Made by a program: the position numbers and the translations under genes. Below, piece by piece: positions 38,801 through 46,269 of a DNA stretch of 64,000 bases. Numbering within the stretch: the first letter of the stretch is position 1; each line of letters opens with the position of its first letter. The notes beneath the pieces are model-generated. The model was not told the DNA's origin, ran no database searches, and saw only the letters and a list, made by a program, of their open reading frames with translations. The stretch covers positions 12,029,608-12,093,607 of the forward strand of contig CM063246.1 in NCBI GenBank assembly GCA_032158295.1, in the 5' to 3' direction. This stretch comes from Pycnopodia helianthoides. Its lineage: Eukaryota > Echinodermata > Asteroidea > Forcipulatida > Asteriidae.

Positions 38801-41800
38801 AATCGGGTTGAACTGATCCTCCTCTGATGGAGAATCATAATCAGAAATGTGAATCTGTGAGGAATGGGTGAAAGTAAACACTGAGAGATTCTAATACAAA
38901 TAGATAATATAAATGTTTGAACATCAACTAGGATCGGACATGATAGAAGGAAGGCTGTTGGTTAAAAGATCTGGGCCCAATTTCACGGCTCTGCTTACCG
39001 CCGAATTCTGCGCTTGCAATCACCATTCTCCGCTAACAGAGCAAGCAAATTTCTGCGCTACTCCTGTAAGCGAAGAATGCCTAGTAACATGGACCATAAA
39101 AGGACCCTGCTAACCTGTGAAATATGCTTGACGTAAGCGCGGATTTCCCTGCTTCCTTAGTGCCGATTCTTTGCTAACAGTAAGCAGAGACATGAAATTT
39201 GACACTGATACATGGGAGACGCAGTCCCTAGACAAATACATCAAGGAAACAGGAGATAAAAACAGGAGATAAATGAAAACACCATAAACACCTAGCAAGA
39301 GACAGACGTCAATGCGTTATCACGTTCAATCACACACACACCCCTCTTATGTGCATAGGTCTGGTAGACCTTTCAGGATTTAACCCTCCTACTGTAAGAC
39401 CATTCAATACCACGCACTGTGGTTTTAAATGTTAAATAAACTATGCAAGCCTTCAATGTGGTATCAGGCCTCGAATTTCGCCACGGCACCACAGCCATTG
39501 CTGTGGGTGCCCTTAAAAACCTTCAATACAAATTCAAATTTTCCTCATTGGGTGCCCTTCATTTTGGGGAAATTGCCGTGCCCTTTTTTACACGAAGTTC
39601 GAGGCCTGTGATATCACTGCACAATTGTGGAATCATACAGCAGTTTACAAAATTATAGAAAAGTACATTCTACAAATAAAAGACTCCTCCCTCACTTTCT
39701 TCTCCTCAGGAGTAGACTGGCCCTGCTCGGTCATCGAAGTCATTTCACTCCCCTCTCCTCGAGACACTCCTCTTTTGGCTTCTGCCCCCTCATGATCCTC
39801 GACAATATCAACCTCGTCCCTTCAAGCCTCCCAGACCGAAGCTTAACTCCCTGATAAAGTCTGGTCTTGCATCTTGACTTCCGGATAATTCTCTTCTTGT
39901 GCGAGGCCCTCTTGGGGTTTTCCCCACTCGGCGGTTCCTGTGGGAGGGGCTCAACATCTGATAGGCTATCACTGCTGGAGCTCCAGTCAATTTCCAAAGA
40001 GGTACATTCTTGGGCTGCGAATAAACATCCAAACCAAATGCGACAACTAAACAAAGAGAGATATTTTGCAAATTTACCAGCAATTTCGCATGACCTCGTT
40101 CCTTATAAAATCAGATGCATGAGCCAAACACAGACTGGGTTGTACAGATTGTACAGTTCTTGAAGAACTATTTCAAATAGCAAGCCCCTTCGCTAGAGAG
40201 GCTTATTCGGTAGGCATTGGCAAGGCATTTGTTCTGTTTCTATCTTGTGTTTCATTAAATTTTCAGTTCATTTGAACATCCCACACTTGCCAGTTATTCT
40301 ACTCAGTGGTTTTACAACTTCAGGGCCCAGTTTCATAGATCTACTTTAAAAGCACAAAAACTAGCTAAGCACAAAATAATTATGCTTACCAGAATAAGGT
40401 TGCCATCCAAAACACCAGTGACCGGTCTTTTGTTTATTCTAGAAAACTGTTTTAAAGGAACATTACAGAATTGGTTTTTGCTAACAAAACAGTTGCTGGC
40501 CGTGTAAACACTTTATGTAATCCACCATATACATAAACTGACAAACCTGTAGAAGGTTGAGATCGATCGGCCATCTGGGTCACAAGGAAATAGTGAAAAA
40601 CAGATTACACACTTGCATTAAATCATATAGATTCAACAATTGAATAAAACGCTCACTGAGCGATAAACTCCAATCGGTAATTTTGTTTATTCATTTCTCA
40701 TCAAATATATGGCATTTCAGACAGAAATATTTCAAGGGATGTTTTCTACTATCATCATCATTAGACCGTGTAAGTTTTATGTAAATCTGTGATCAAAAAG
40801 TATATTTTACAAAGTTTTTTTCTTACCAATTCTGTAATGTTCCTTTAAGCAAAATTTATATATACTTTTTTAGCAGCTCTATGAAATTGGGTCAAGTCCT
40901 ACCAGGTTTGGTTGCGCTGAGACTGAACCTCTTGGCTCCTCTACTCTTCAACTGATGCAGCAATCCTCTCTGCTCCTCCTCCTCCACCGCCGTGCTCACT
41001 CCGTCAAACCCAGCCTGACAACGCTGCCACCCCTGCTCAGGGAGAGGTTGCCCCATCATGTACCTTATCCTTTTGGACTTTGAATCATAATCCCTCTGAG
41101 GAGTCTCAGCTGTAAACAACTCCTTGTCAAATTGGTCATTTCTTTTCAAGGAACGCTGAATAAAAACAACAACAAAAAACATTAAATTTTGTGAAGTTTC
41201 GGACTTCTCCTGGGGCTGATTTCACAAAAAGCCTAAGAATAAGATCGAACTTAATTGCAAATCAATCTTAATTGTCAAAAGTCAAATTTGATTATTATTA
41301 TTATATCTTTCTGGTAATGAAACCAAGGGACCCTCAAAAGCGACTAGCACTGTGACCCGTAGGCCTGAAGGTACCTGTGTGGAGAAGACGATGAAGAATG
41401 TCAGTTTTAGATGTGGGAGGTAAAACCCCAAGTAGGAAAAACCCCACAATCAGGTAGGGACTGAAAACGGAAACCCAATCCACATACAAGGCTCGGTCAT
41501 TCGAACCGGGCCCCACAGAGGTGAAAGGCAGGGAAGGAAACCACTGAGCCGACCTGACTGCCCTTAACAATACATTGTGATGTCACAATAGAGTGTCATG
41601 GCCGAGCGGATAAGAGCACCGAATTCAAGCTCTGGTGTTTCTGTTCAGTAGAGTGTGGGTTTGAATCCTGGTCGTGACACCTGTGTCCCTGAGCAAGACA
41701 CTTTACTATAATTGCTTCTCCCACCAAGGGGTAAATGGGCACCTGTGAGGGCAGAGATGGTTCTTGTGATTGATTTAGCTTATGTGCGTACATATTTGGC

Positions 41801-42912
41801 AGCACAGGCTGTATACTCCCCGGGAGCTGAGATGGTTTAAGGAATGAAATGGCCCAGTGATCAGGGTACTAATGTTGGAAGCACTTTGAGACATGGTGTA
41901 TACGAGCGCTATATAAAGACCGAACATTATTATTATTATTATTAACTGACAACTCATTTTAAGATGAAATCTTACTTTATTTTGTGAACTCGAGTCCAGA
42001 ACTGTTATTGTATCTTCTAATGCTCTTTTTGTGTAAAAATGTGTGTCTTACTCTTAGGACTAGGGTAGGAGGTTTCATAATAACAATCATAATTTGGGAG
42101 GCTAATTATCCTTACTAGCAGCTGAGAAGCTGAGCTGCAAGGAGCCACAGAAATGCAAAGGTGCATTTGGCAGCCAGCCGCATTGAACCATGACCATGTA
42201 ATGTATTAATTGTAATGGGAAGAATACAAATACAGGAGAGTAACACCACGGAGGTCTACCTCTATGGTAAAATCACCCGGCCAAGAATGAAAAGCAAACA
42301 AAACCATACATTTTCACCCATCACATTCATGGTATTGGTTGGTAGTCGTGATTCTAGACCTAGGACTATGACTAAGCAGTGCCCAAACATGGTCCGACTG
42401 GCTAAATAAAGACTAAAGCATTTGTAAGCACTAGCAGTGACCATCTAAGTAATTCGTTATCGAAATTCACTAATTGAGTGTAGTCTGGTCAGTGCATTTT
42501 CTTCCTCCATGGTCAGTGGTAGTGGTAGTGTACTCTAGTACTAGTAGTAGCCTAGTACTAGTAGTAGCAGTAGGTAACATATGGACATCTACTGATCTGC
42601 TTCGGATCATGTAGCATTCTTTATCATGGAAGAAGAAAATAAGTAGGCCCTATCAGAAAATAAACAAATTCAAAATCGGCTCATGAATTTGCAAAGTTTT
42701 GTTGCCAGAGCTCCACCATTCCGTTCCGATCCAATCACCGCACCCACTGTACCCCTCGCACCATCAGTTGTTACTGTCAGCACGCGTCACGTCATTGACC
42801 GATCATTCAATGTCAATAACAAAGAACACGTTGTGCAATATTACTAATTACTATATTACTATAGAACAAAAAATAAAAGATTGTTATTTACCTTATTAGT
42901 TGTGCGATTCAT
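23677..42912 (-). CDS. SPIDR: SPIDR, scaffold protein in homologous-recombination repair (17 coding exons)
   Basis: SPIDR (KIAA0146) is a nuclear scaffold that links BLM, RAD51 and FIGNL1 during recombination. The model joins 17 minus-strand exons: 42892-42912, 40903-41155, 39696-40014, 38786-38854, 37463-37665, 37112-37209, 35919-36102, 35338-35488, 34743-34984, 32822-33040, 31580-31661, 30686-30838, 27765-28107, 26555-26740, 26204-26294, 25192-25315 and 23677-23856. All introns are GT-AG and all phases agree except within exon 3, where one nucleotide is missing. Length is about 972 residues against 915 in human. Conserved blocks include RGGLAEDLQRVMNRE, QKLTLPNYKQPVILCTYFC, SPGLFSLIDSLWSPS, SFCYILGV, GVVTGVDEATACSWPACD with a following CxxC pair, and LLQSSIEQVL...EDGYDMQCIMG. 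It is convergent with C/EBP, as SPIDR is with CEBPD in human. Confidence 0.92.
23975..24290 (-). repeat. tRNA-derived SINE
   Basis: In minus orientation it begins with a tRNA-like head (tgtcatggccgagcggttt, then a B-box like ggttcaaatcccggtcatgac), followed by the shared body containing 'aggacacaagtg', 'ggtacccattta' and 'agctccctggggagtataca', and an AT-rich ATT tail. It lies in SPIDR intron 16-17. Other members: 26340-26515, 31165-31510, 33068-33900 (interrupted), 38335-38690, 41592-41943 and 51890-52123. Confidence 0.7.
25192..25315 (-). CDS. SPIDR: SPIDR exon 16 (residues 872-913)
   Basis: LHCMVCQRSVTSPLTRMHLE matches human FSCGDCSRVVTSPVLKRHL and supplies the second CxxC pair. Phase 0 out. 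Confidence 0.93.
26204..26294 (-). CDS. SPIDR: SPIDR exon 15 (residues 842-871)
   Basis: GVVTGVDEATACSWPACDTC matches human GTVVGVDESTAFSWPVCDMC; it holds the first CxxC half of a likely zinc ribbon. Confidence 0.93.
26340..26515 (-). repeat. tRNA-derived SINE, truncated
   Basis: Head and part of the body are present (B-box gaatcgaacccacac read on the plus strand); the tail is missing. It lies in the intron between SPIDR exons 14 and 15. Confidence 0.6.
26555..26740 (-). CDS. SPIDR: SPIDR exon 14 (residues 780-841)
   Basis: DTYTTIDKLTENETEKETE then IPIPPLPDLGLHSD. Weakly conserved linker, but phases fit exons 13 and 15 and the splice sites are clean. Confidence 0.85.
27131..27282. repeat. 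Local tandem duplication of about 62 bp
   Basis: The block cattggttaacgcctatgat...attgtgattcagatactaga (27131-27193) recurs at 27220-27282 with a few substitutions, separated by 26 bp. It is intronic in SPIDR. Confidence 0.7.
27512..27761. repeat. MITE abutting the SPIDR exon 13 donor
   Basis: Left end aggctgcgtctgacttggcagc, right end gctgtagccgccaatttggacagggcct; the inverted ends pair, with TA on each side (TA target duplication). The interior carries the 'agccatagccgtag' motif also found near 14050-14130 and 25935-25990. Its right end stops three bases into the SPIDR intron. Confidence 0.6.
27765..28107 (-). CDS. SPIDR: SPIDR exon 13 (residues 666-779)
   Basis: Covers CNQRAACYAKLVYAHP, DWHLFLTDHSLAP and RLMYVYVRRSCSAVECAKDC, matching the human region from MNDLGTRCSFYATVIY onward. 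The donor CAAG|GTAAGG joins directly onto a MITE end (27512-27761). Confidence 0.92.
28108..30685. other. SPIDR intron between exons 12 and 13
   Basis: Holds paired tRNA-like repeats (29505-29760), a dispersed 'gcattctcccttaacagtggtc' repeat (29813-29960, related to 61165-61290), and a fragment of the 'gtgatgtcacaatacaaatcac' MITE near 30455-30535. A poly-A tract is at 29018-29031. Confidence 0.5.
29505..29760. repeat. Head-to-head tRNA-like repeat pair
   Basis: Minus-strand tRNA-like block at 29510-29615 (ends 'caattgagctatttagccct') faces a plus-strand one at 29648-29725 ('agggctagatagctcagttg', B-box 'ggttctaatcccgctc'). Both are followed outward by 'gacaaattt'/'aatttttcttgtacaaccc' flanks, so they are arms of one inverted element, not tRNA genes. 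A related one is at 53378-53700. Confidence 0.55.
30686..30838 (-). CDS. SPIDR: SPIDR exon 12 (residues 615-665)
   Basis: SPQSFCYILGVQ...PYREPVIHTLGEIEK aligns with human PPPALCYILTA and YQPPVTRCLRDIL. Exactly 51 codons, phase 0 on both sides. Confidence 0.9.
31165..31510 (-). repeat. tRNA-derived SINE
   Basis: Complete member in SPIDR intron 11-12: tail side 'ataatattacgtttttatagagcg', body 'agctccctggggagtatacagc', head 'ccgctcggccacgacacc'. Confidence 0.7.
31580..31661 (-). CDS. SPIDR: SPIDR exon 11 (residues 587-614)
   Basis: SPGLFSLIDSLWSPSEG is almost identical to the human AGIFSLIDTLWPP block. Phase 0 out. Confidence 0.92.
32199..32337. repeat. Foldback MITE, AAGCCTGGTTCAT family
   Basis: Ends aagcctggttcatgattcac and gaggtatgaaccaggcttta; interior gcgatagcgaagcgaatttt faces cattcgctttcgc. 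Same family as 1-165. Confidence 0.6.
32822..33040 (-). CDS. SPIDR: SPIDR exon 10 (residues 514-586)
   Basis: WTLLIQDSQGVFCELQVTLG and FIFSGLKVMRRVNRTR align with human CLLVQDACGMFGEVHLEF and SLVGMKVLQKVTRGR. A glutamate run sits between them. Phase 2 out. Confidence 0.9.
33068..33900 (+). repeat. SINE interrupted by two inserted elements
   Basis: The SINE head runs from 33068 (acgtgtcgtggccgagcggt) to about 33200; the body resumes at about 33725 (aggggtaaatgggtaccatgg). Between them sit the TTAA MITE at 33206-33590 and a hairpin element at about 33605-33705 (cagcagacataccaggtaaa mirrored by tttacctggtaagtctgctg). Insertion order: SINE first, the others later. Confidence 0.6.
33206..33590. 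repeat. TTAA-type MITE, AGGAACATTACAG family, copy 2
   Basis: Flanked by TTAA at 33202-33205 and 33591-33594. Inverted in orientation relative to the copies at 8397 and 45377 and parallel to 40456. Confidence 0.8.
34270..34445. repeat. MITE, 'gatatggggcagagggt' family
   Basis: cccgatatggggcagagggt on the left is mirrored by accctctgccccatatcgagc on the right. In the SPIDR intron between exons 9 and 10. Confidence 0.65.
34743..34984 (-). CDS. SPIDR: SPIDR exon 9 (residues 434-513)
   Basis: Contains ASDSFLDSIAQTG and CVQATIHRVYYRR, aligned with human RDSLLDVVESQG and VVVQRVYSL. Donor CAG|GTTAGA, phase 2 out. Confidence 0.85.
35338..35488 (-). CDS. SPIDR: SPIDR exon 8 (residues 383-433)
   Basis: QKLTLPNYKQPVILCTYFCQ matches the human QKLIIP...PVILNTYFCE block. 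Acceptor TTTTTTAG, donor GAG|GTATGT, phase 0 out. Confidence 0.92.
35919..36102 (-). CDS. SPIDR: SPIDR exon 7 (residues 322-382)
   Basis: LDLLVLSLEEVRGLFVTRC...LGLGSRVRVYSPW; the last part aligns with the human TVRIFPPW block. Phase 2 out. Confidence 0.88.
36232..36393. repeat. Foldback element with 41-bp arms
   Basis: Left arm 36232-36272 and right arm 36353-36393 are inverted copies with one mismatch in 41. TA lies outside each arm, a possible TA target duplication. An inner pair gtgcacgcgtg/cacgcgtgcac pairs further. Intronic (SPIDR exons 6-7). Confidence 0.8.
36440..36880 (-). repeat. Probable second SINE type
   Basis: Starts near an ATT-rich tail (ataataataatagtggcttcttatatagcgc) and ends in 'gagcaggactcgaactgtgcaggtgacc', a tRNA B-box in minus orientation. 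The body differs from the main SINE family. The segment caaggtgctg(c/t)ggcgca occurs twice inside. Confidence 0.5.
37112..37209 (-). CDS. SPIDR: SPIDR exon 6 (residues 289-321)
   Basis: RGGLAEDLQRVMNREKSSMA is the clearest N-terminal match to human SPIDR (RGGLAERLNGLQNRE). Donor ACC|GTAAGT, phase 1 out. Confidence 0.9.
37463..37665 (-). CDS. SPIDR: SPIDR exon 5 (residues 222-288)
   Basis: A Ser/Pro-rich segment, then TELLKRLKLPERTPDKEG and a lysine run before FV. Acceptor CTACAG, donor CAG|GTATTC, phase 2 out. Confidence 0.85.
37908..38020. repeat. Foldback element with about 36-bp arms
   Basis: gttgcctgcgatgacatggt...ttttgtaca (37908-37944) is mirrored by tgtacaaaacctatgg...agcaggcaac (37985-38020) with few mismatches; the loop 'gggggcaagc...tgcccc' also pairs. 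It lies in a SPIDR intron. Confidence 0.7.
38335..38690 (+). repeat. tRNA-derived SINE
   Basis: Head gtgtcgtggccgactcactg, B-box gggttcgagtcccggtc, tail with agcgctttgagatg and an ATT-rich end. Its body differs partly from 41592-41943, so it may be a subfamily. Confidence 0.65.
38786..38854 (-). CDS. SPIDR: SPIDR exon 4 (residues 199-221)
   Basis: IHISDYDSPSEEDQF aligns with the human IEILEYSSDSEKEDD block. Phase 0 on both sides; donor CAG|GTAAGC. Confidence 0.85.
38972..39205. repeat. MITE, 'gggcccaatttcac-gctctgctta' variant
   Basis: gggcccaatttcacggctct at the left and agcagagacatgaaatttg at the right are inverted; related to 61566-61800. Confidence 0.55.
39696..40014 (-). CDS. SPIDR: SPIDR exon 3 (residues 92-198, apparent frameshift)
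   Basis: It begins in one frame (QECTSLEIDWSSSSDSLSDV, aligned to the human DITWSSSGSDLSDED block) and must end in another (RDEVDIVEDHEGAEAK ... STPEEKK) to reach the strong AAA|GTGAGG donor in phase with exon 4. The length is 319 nt where 320 fits. Either a base is missing near 39815-39835, or a very short intron (a 59-nt candidate exists) is present. Confidence 0.7.
40322..40890. repeat. MITE split by a TTAA MITE, next to SPIDR exon 2
   Basis: The outer element starts ggcccagtttcatagatcta and ends tagcagctctatgaaattgg. It is interrupted at TTAA by the 389-bp MITE at 40456-40844. The outer element ends about 12 bp from the exon 2 donor. Confidence 0.7.
40456..40844. repeat. TTAA-type MITE, AGGAACATTACAG family, copy 3
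   Basis: TTAA at 40452-40455 and 40845-40848. Nearly identical to 33206-33590, so probably a young copy. Confidence 0.8.
40903..41155 (-). CDS. SPIDR: SPIDR exon 2 (residues 8-91)
   Basis: Contains PLPEQGWQRCQAGFDG, aligned with the human W-RCGEGF block. Acceptor TTCAG|CGT, donor CCTG|GTAGGA, phase 1 out. The intron beyond starts 10 bp from the end of a MITE (see 40322-40890). Confidence 0.85.
41592..41943 (+). repeat. tRNA-derived SINE, best-preserved copy
   Basis: Full structure: leucine/serine-like tRNA head (gtgtcatggccgagcggata), B-box gggtttgaatcctgg, common body, 'agcgctatataaagaccg' and an (ATT)n tail. It sits inside an older MITE whose halves are around 41214-41591 and 41944-41996. 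Confidence 0.75.
42892..42912 (-). CDS. SPIDR: SPIDR exon 1 (residues 1-7)
   Basis: MNRTTNK followed by donor AAG|GTAAAT, phase 0. The start is chosen because the joined exon 2 continues with the basic RSLKRN, as near the human N-terminus. Confidence 0.7.
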
Positions 42913-43110
42913 GTTAGACTCCTTGAACAGATTGAGTAGTGCATCAGTTATTACACAGACCACAAAGCATACTAAATCAAAACAAAACAACAGCGATGAA
43001 CTTGAGCGAATATCTCCAGCAGTCCAGTAACTCACTGTGCACGGAAACCAGTCAAGTCGCCCCCGCAGCAAGTCGGTTTGGGAAAAAACTAAAATTTCAT
43101 GTTTTTTTTC
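42913..43110 (-). promoter_or_regulatory. Putative SPIDR promoter/leader
   Basis: Located directly upstream of the SPIDR ATG; CCCCCGCAGCAAGTCG marks a small CG-rich patch at about 43060-43077. No TATA box or defined start was identified. Confidence 0.3.
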
Positions 43111-43317
43111 TTCTGGGGTAGTTAGCAAAAATTCCAACGATTGACCTGCCAAAAATTGAAAAGAATTCTGATGTTTAGTTGTCTGAAAATATGTCTGATT
43201 GGTTTTCAAGAGCCTGAGAGTGAGAGACTTAAACGATTTTTTGAGTATTTTTTGAATAATTATCATTTAGCATTGGTTCCTATGGAATACTATTTAGAGT
43301 GGTGCGCCCCTGGGCAA

Positions 43318-43436
43318 TTTGTAGGGGGACGACTGTGTCGGGGGCGACTGTGTCAGGGGGCGACTGTGTCAGGGGCGACTTTGCGAGGGGGCGACTTTGT
43401 AGTGGGCGACTTTGCTGGGGGCGACTTGACTGGCAT
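43318..43436. repeat. G-rich minisatellite upstream of SPIDR
   Basis: About eight imperfect units of 12-16 bp (ggggcgactgtgtca and variants). The G runs could form quadruplex DNA on the plus strand. It lies about 400 bp upstream of the SPIDR start. Confidence 0.75.
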
Positions 43437-43439
43437 TCC

Positions 43440-44820
43440 ATGCGTCACGTAACATGACAATAGTTAGGGGATTAGGGCTAGACATTAGCCTACAGTCATG
43501 ACAGTCGTTGCAACTGACAACTGTGCTTTAAGTTTATGTGTTAATTATAACATTCATACATTGGCGAGGCATGAGCATCCAGTCTTCATATACACAAGCA
43601 TAAATTCACGTGTAGTTAAAAAACCGACATAAATACAGTCTAATTCACACCTACTTGTACCATGTGGACATCGTGCAGCTATTCGTCGTCGTCCCGTACC
43701 ATAACATAACGTGACAATAGTTAGGGGATAACAGCTAGGGCTACAGACTAAAACCCTCGTAAAACAAAACGTAATTAATGGTCTGAATCCCTACCCCTCC
43801 ACAAGCTCCGAGTTCATGCCCCCGTGGTTTGTCCCTCTGGCCCACTGATCTCTATCTCTGGCCCCACGAAACACGGCACCGGCTGTCCTAAAACATATGC
43901 CTCCGTTGCACCATGCACGGACTCTCCGAATGCGAATCTTACGTTCGATTTTTCATTATTTACAATTTGTATCCATAATCTGAATACATAGTCTTTTACG
44001 TCAAATACTCGATCATAAATATTAATTTTTTAAACAGACTTCAATTTGGTTCAGTACTTAATTACTTTTTAAAGGCTGGAAGTGTAAAACTAACTCTGAA
44101 GATCACGTGTATTTGGAACCACATTATTTTTGGTTCGGGAAAGTCACGAGGTGACCTTCATTTTTGGAAAAATGCTCGAAAACGGCAAAATTTGATGGTT
44201 TCTTGTATGAACCATTCTTCTCCATTCCAGAGAGACCTTTAAAATCATGTTTTAGTCTATTTTGTAGCCCAAATCATTGCGATGATGAAGGGGATTTAAT
44301 ATTATCGGTAATAAAATTGAATGAACACATTAAATATGCATTACAAATTTGATTCATCTTTCCTAATTGTTCTTTAAAGAAACATAAATATATCTCAACT
44401 TGTTTGCCAATAATAGTCCTTGGTTTGTTTTTCCTAATTGTTCTTTAAAGAAATAGAAATATATCATTACCTTAGTTTGATTTAAAACTCTTCTAAAAGC
44501 CTTAATTCATAAGATTATATTTACCGAGAGATAATTTGTCTTCTATTTCATACTCAGAGAAGAATTTTCATAAACTCTTTTGCCAAAGGTAGGTCTATAT
44601 ACCTTCCAGGATAAATAGCCTACCGTGGCGCTTTAGAAACGTAGTATCAAGCGCGGTATTAATGAAAAGTATTTCTATTGTTATTATTACTATACTGATC
44701 AAAACCTCAAGACCACAACAACAATTCTTTTCAGAGCCAACACTTCCCCAAAAAGAGATTTACACAAGGTTGTACCCTCAAGTTTGCTAGTGATAGTTAC
44801 TTCCGATTATCCACACATGC
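43440..44820. other. Gene-free stretch
   Basis: Contains a partial duplication ('acgtaacatgacaatagttaggggat' at 43445 and again near 43708) and 'ttttcctaattgttctttaaagaaa' repeated at about 44360 and 44430. No exon was recognised. Confidence 0.45.
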
Positions 44821-45026
44821 AATTGCTTCAAATATCAATTAACTTTAAGGGCGTTTCTCTGCTTAACCTCAAAATGACTACAAGTACCAATACAAAAAAT
44901 CTTTGGTAATTTTTTACTTCCATAAAGACCACTTTAAAATCGAATTTGATTCATTTCTCAATGTTTAGCCTATCGTTTTGAATTCTATTTGGTACACATA
45001 CGAGAGAAAGAAACAAAAACCCTTAA

Positions 45027-45372
45027 AGAGGGGCTCCAAGGTCAAATTCAGTTTTGTGGTCCACTCATTTTTCAATAGATAGTCTGTATTATGGGGAAAA
45101 AAACTAGGAAGTCTTTAACCTCACGTTAAACCAGTGTAAAATGCCACTGTGTCTGATACCCTTCAAGTGCAATTTTTGTCAATGATGACTGACGTCACAT
45201 TTCAAATATATGGTCTATATGTTTTGTACAGAGAATTTTTTATAGGATTTGACCTTTTGACTGGCACAAAAAACCTCTTTGTCATTTTCAGACCCATTTG
45301 TTTCATGATGTTCTATGATGTCAAATTTCACTATGAGCATCACAAAAACTTAGTTGGACTTGAACCCCCTCT
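45027..45372. repeat. TTAA-type MITE, AGAGGGGCTCCAAG family, copy A
   Basis: The element begins AGAGGGGCTCC after TTAA (45023-45026) and ends ...CCCCCTCT before TTAA (45373-45376). Its right TTAA is also the left TTAA of the next MITE. Copy B is at 62538-63003, where the longer inverted arms are intact. Confidence 0.7.
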
Positions 45373-45376
45373 TTAA

Positions 45377-45766
45377 AGGAACATTACAGAATTTGTAAGA
45401 ACAAAACTTGTAAAATATACTTTTTGATCACAGATTTACATAAAACTTACACGGTCTTATGATGATGATAGTAGAAAACATCCCTTGAAATATTTCTGTC
45501 TGAAATGCCATATTTGATGAGAAATGAATAAACTAAACATTTTCCGATTGGAGTTTATCGCTCAGTGAGCGTTTTATTCATTTGTTGAATCTATATGATT
45601 TCATGCAAATGTGTAATCGGTTTTTCACTATTTTCTCGTGACCAAGATGGCCGATCGATCTCAAACTTCTACAGGTTTGTCAGTTTATGTAAATGGTGGA
45701 TTACATAAAGTGCTCACACTGCCAGCAACTGTTTTGCTAGCAAAAAAACAATTCTGCAATGTTCCT
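45377..45766. repeat. TTAA-type MITE, AGGAACATTACAG family, copy 4
   Basis: Bounded by TTAA at 45373-45376 and 45767-45770. The homologous position in copy B (63000-63010) has a single TTAA and no insertion. Confidence 0.85.
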
Positions 45767-46269
45767 TTAAGTGGTTTTATTCTACCAAAACAAACTCCAA
45801 CCACAAATTTAATCACCCCATCATAAACAATTGACTTTCTTTAGCTTCAATAAATTTTTAAAAAACCTTACAAACTGCATGTGGCAAGATTGAGTGTAGA
45901 TTTAAATTAAAGGTTTTTTTAGAAATTGCGATAAAATTTTCAAAGATTTATCTGTATTATTGTTTTATATATTTCTTTTTAACAGGTATTTAAAGTACTT
46001 TGGGGGTATTTCCCCCTTTTAATTGGAATGTATAAGTTCATAGCCTTCATAAAGCTAGACTGTCTATGAAAAAAAACTGTCTTGTCAAAAAAAACAAAGA
46101 ATAAGGTAACCCAAACCAAAATCAACTTTCACCACTTTTTGTCTGGTCTAAGCACTTAGCGGCGGGTTTAACAAATGTTTCCATGCCTAGGGACAGGATA
46201 AATTTTTTGTTGAGAGAACTGCTGGTAAAAATGAAATCCTGTCTCAACAATGTTAAGACAAACAAAGAT

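Larger units (their letters stand above)
44830..46265. repeat. 1.4-kb dispersed repeat, copy A
   Basis: Alignable to 62285-63535. Shared blocks include 'aaagaggggctccaaggtcaa', 'ttcatagccttcataaagct', 'ctaagcacttagcggcgggt' and 'gaaatcctgtctcaacaatg'. Copy A has an extra MITE (45377-45766) and lacks part of the middle present in copy B. There is no ORF of note. Confidence 0.7.

Noticed and set aside
39808..40083. Second reading frame across SPIDR exon 3 (91 codons)
   Set aside because: It overlaps the conserved WSSSSDSLSD frame and does not fit either splice phase.
41592..41680. tRNA gene (leucine/serine-like)
   Set aside because: Same head occurs in at least six SINE copies followed by a common body and ATT tail; anticodon arm and acceptor pairing are degraded.
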